A stretch of DNA of 64,000 nt. Origin: Auanema rhodensis. Its lineage: Eukaryota; Nematoda; Chromadorea; Rhabditida; Rhabditidae. The stretch spans positions 20,623,267 to 20,687,266 of the forward strand of contig OZ059898.1 of NCBI GenBank assembly GCA_964057225.1, given 5' to 3'. Below the pieces are notes generated by a model that made no database searches, was not told where the DNA came from, and saw only the letters and a program-made list of their open reading frames with translations. Positions 61,001-64,000 of this stretch are shown piece after piece. Numbering within the stretch: position 1 is the stretch's first letter; each line of letters opens with the position of its first letter. The translations under genes and the position numbers were made by a program.

Positions 61001-64000
61001 AATTTTTATTGATATTGGTGCATGGTAACCATGACTTTGAAATTTACGTGAACTTTAATTTATGCTAATTAAATGTACACGTGATGTGCACTTGGTATGT
61101 AACTCGCTTCACGTGAAAGATAAAGAGATGCGGTTTTCAAAATTAGATTCCCCATGTCCATATTAGTCTAAAAACAAATTTTTATTGATATTGGTTCATG
61201 GTAACCATGACTTTGAAATTTACGTGAACTTTAATTTATGCTAATTAAATGTACACGTGATGTGCACTTGGTATGTAACTCGCTTCACGTGAAAGATAAA
61301 GAGATGCGGTTTTTGAAATTAGATTCCCCATGTCCATATTAGTCTAAAAACAAATTTTTATTGATATTGGTGCATGGTAACCATGACTTTGAAATTTACG
61401 TGAACTTTAATTTATGCTAATTAAATGTACACGTGATGTGCACTTGGTATGTAACTCGCTTCACGTGAAAGATAAAGAGATGCGGTTTTCAAAATTAGAT
61501 TCCCCATGTCCATATTAGTCTAAAAACAAATTTTTATTGATATTGGTTCATGGTAACCATGACTTTGAAATTTACGTGAACTTTAATTTATGCTAATTAA
61601 ATGTACACGTGATGTGCACTTGGTATGTAACTCGCTTCACGTGAAAGATAAAGAGATGCGGTTTTCAAAATTAGATTCCCCATGTCCATATTAGTCTAAA
61701 AACAAATTTTTATTGATATTGATTCATGGTAACCATGACTTTGAAATTTACGTGAACTTTAATTTATGCTAATTAAATGTACACGTGATGTGCACTTGGT
61801 ATGTAACTCGCTTCACGTGAAAGATAAAGAGATGCGGTTTTTAAAATTAGATTCCCCATGTCCATATTAGTCTAAAAACAAATTTTTATTGATATTGGTG
61901 CATGGTAACCATGACTTTGAAATTTACGTGAACTTTAATTTATGCTAATTAAATGTACACGTGATGTGCACTTGGTATGTAACTCGCTTCACGTGAAAGA
62001 TAAAGAGATGCGGTTTTCAAAATTAGATTCCCCATGTCCATATTAGTCTAAAAACAAATTTTTATTGATATTGGTTCATGGTAACCATGACTTTGAAATT
62101 TACGTGAACTTTAATTTATGCTAATTAAATGTACACGTGATGTGCACTTGGTATGTAACTCGCTTCACGTGAAAGATAAAGAGATGCGGTTTTCAAAATT
62201 AGATTCCCCATGTTCATATTAGTCTAAAAACAAATTTTCATTGATATTGGTTCATGGTAACCATGACTTTGAAATTCACGTGAACTTTAATTTATGCTAA
62301 TTAAATGTACACGTGATGTGCACTTGGTATGTAACTCGCTTCACGTGAAAGATAAAGAGATGCGGTTTTCAAAATTAGATTCCCCATGTCCATATTAGTC
62401 TAAAAACAAATTTTTATTGATATTGGTTCATGGTAACCATGACTTTGAAATTTACGTGAACTTTAATTTATGCTAATTAAATGTACACGTGATGTGCACT
62501 TGGTATGTAACTCGCTTCACGTGAAAGATAAAGAGATGCGGTTTTCGAAATTAGATTCCCCATGTCCATATTAGTTTAAAAACAAATTTTTATTGATATT
62601 GGTTCATGGTAACCATGACTTTGAAATTTACGTGAACTTTAATTTATGCTAATTAAATGTACACGTGATGTGCACTTGGTATGTAACTCGCTTCACGTGA
62701 AAGATAAAGAGATGCGGTTTTCAAAATTAGATTCCCCATGTCCATATTAGTCTAAAAACAAATTTTTATTGATATTGATTCATGGTAACCATGACTTTGA
62801 AATTTACGTGAACTTTAATTTATGCTAATTAAATGTACACGTGATGTGCACTTGGTATGTAACTCGCTTCACGTGAAAGATAAAGAGATGCGGTTTCCAA
62901 AATTAGATTCCCCATGTCCATATTAGTCTAAAAACAAATTTTTATTGATATTGGTTCATGGTAACCATGACTTTGAAATTTACGTGAACTTTAATTTATG
63001 CTAATTAAATGTACACGTGATGTGCACTTGGTATGTAACTCGCTTCACGTGAAAGATAAAGAGATGCGGTTTTCAAAATTAGATTCCCCATGTCCATATT
63101 AGTCTAAAAACAAATTTTTATTGATATTGGTGCATGGTAACCATGACTTTGAAATTTACGTGAACTTTAATTTATGCTAATTAAATGTACACGTGATGTG
63201 CACTTGGTATGTAACTCGCTTCACGTGAAAGATAAAGAGATGCGGTTTTCAAAATTAGATTCCCCATGTCCATATTAGTCTAAAAACAAATTTTTATTGA
63301 TATTGGTTCATGGTAACCATGACATTGAAATTTACGTGAACTTTAATTTATGCTAATTAAATGTACACGTGATGTGCACTTGGTATGTAACTCGCTTCAC
63401 GTGAAAGATAAAGAGATGCGGTTTCCGAAATTAGATTCCCCATGTCCATATTAGTCTAAAAACAAATTTTTATTGATATTGGTTCATGGTAACCATGACT
63501 TTGAAATTTACGTGAACTTTAATTTATGCTAATTAAATGTACACGTGATGTGCACTTGGTATGTAACTCGCTTCACGTGAAAGATAAAGAGATGCGGTTT
63601 TCGAAATTAGATTCCCCATGTCCATATTAGTTTAAAAACAAATTTTCATTGATATTGGTTAATGGTAACCATGACTTTGAAATTTACGTGAACTTTAATT
63701 TATGCTAATTAAATGTACACGTGATGTGCACTTGGTATGTAACTCGCTTCACGTGAAAGATAAAGAGATGCGGTTTTCGAAATTAGATTTCCCATGTCCA
63801 TATTAGTTTAAAAACAAATTTTTATTGATATTGGTTCATGGTAACCATGACTTTGAAATTTACGTGAACTTTAATTTATGCTAATTAAATGTACACGTGA
63901 TGTGCACTTGGTATGTAACTCGCTTCACGTGAAAGATAAAGAGATGCGGCTTTCGAAATTAGATTCCCCATGTCCATATTAGTCTAAAAACAAATTTTTA
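55080..64000 (-). repeat. Satellite B array, inverted block 3 (about 51 copies)
   Basis: 176-bp monomers to the end of the window, still inverted. Private variants reveal larger units. ACGTGTACTTT at 55251 and 56307, TTGATTCATGG at 55394 and 56450, and CATGACATTG at 55940 and 56996 are each 1056 bp (6-mer) apart; GATTCATGG at 61722 and 62778 is again 1056 bp apart. TGCACGTGG at 59508 and 60916 is 1408 bp (8-mer) apart. One monomer near 58840 lacks 8 bp (TAAAGAGA). No ORF or non-satellite insert is seen. Confidence 0.97.
55195..57306 (-). repeat. Higher-order repeat of satellite B, 6-mer (1056 bp) x 2
   Basis: At least three independent variant sites recur at exactly 1056 bp between the first and second half. 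The same variant series appears again near 62770-63970, displaced by a whole number of monomers minus the 8-bp deletion, so this unit was copied at a distance too. Confidence 0.85.

Overview
This window is heterochromatin-type DNA from a metazoan, most likely an arthropod. The evidence is a BEL/Pao-type LTR retrotransposon (a lineage known only from animals), a CR1-group non-LTR retrotransposon and AT-rich satellites with nucleosome-sized monomers. Species cannot be told from the sequence. No ordinary host gene, rRNA, tRNA or CRISPR array is visible. Almost everything is satellite DNA, and all protein coding belongs to two transposable elements.

Layout. 1-34140 is satellite A: exactly 97 monomers of 351 bp plus 93 bp of a 98th, all head to tail, with no net length change over 34 kb. 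Recurring variants build higher-order repeats of 702, 1053 and 1404 bp. At 34140/34141 it abuts, without a degenerate border, satellite B, an unrelated 176-bp monomer. Satellite B runs forward at 34141-36420, flips at about 36420, and continues in the opposite orientation to the end of the window (about 105 monomers in all). The inverted part is interrupted twice.

Insertion 1 (39475-46347, minus strand) is a very young BEL/Pao-like element. It has 859-bp LTRs differing at one position, TG...CA ends and a 5-bp target duplication; removing it restores an intact 176-bp monomer in phase. Its interior is scrambled. It keeps a gag start, lacks protease and most of RT, has an RNase H-integrase fragment with a frameshift, has an envelope gene with an internal deletion, and carries an inverted block holding the envelope C-terminal half joined to a 146-bp LTR end. 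A 238-aa ORF of unknown function lies between env and the 3' LTR. The element cannot be autonomous, yet it inserted recently.

Insertion 2 (about 50527-55079, plus strand) is a near full-length CR1-group element with 17-bp tandem repeats at its 5' end, an ORF1 (coiled coil, nucleic-acid-binding type) and an ORF2 (APE endonuclease plus RT). ORF2 overlaps ORF1 in another frame and has no AUG before its endonuclease. Its RT seems to lack a short conserved block. The insertion removed 81 bp of satellite and shows no ordinary target duplication.

The two satellites differ in design. Satellite A monomers carry several near-perfect dyads (hairpin or cruciform potential). Satellite B monomers carry two CACGTG palindromes and two further dyads. 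The window is consistent with a pericentromeric or centromeric domain, but no centromere function can be proved from sequence alone.
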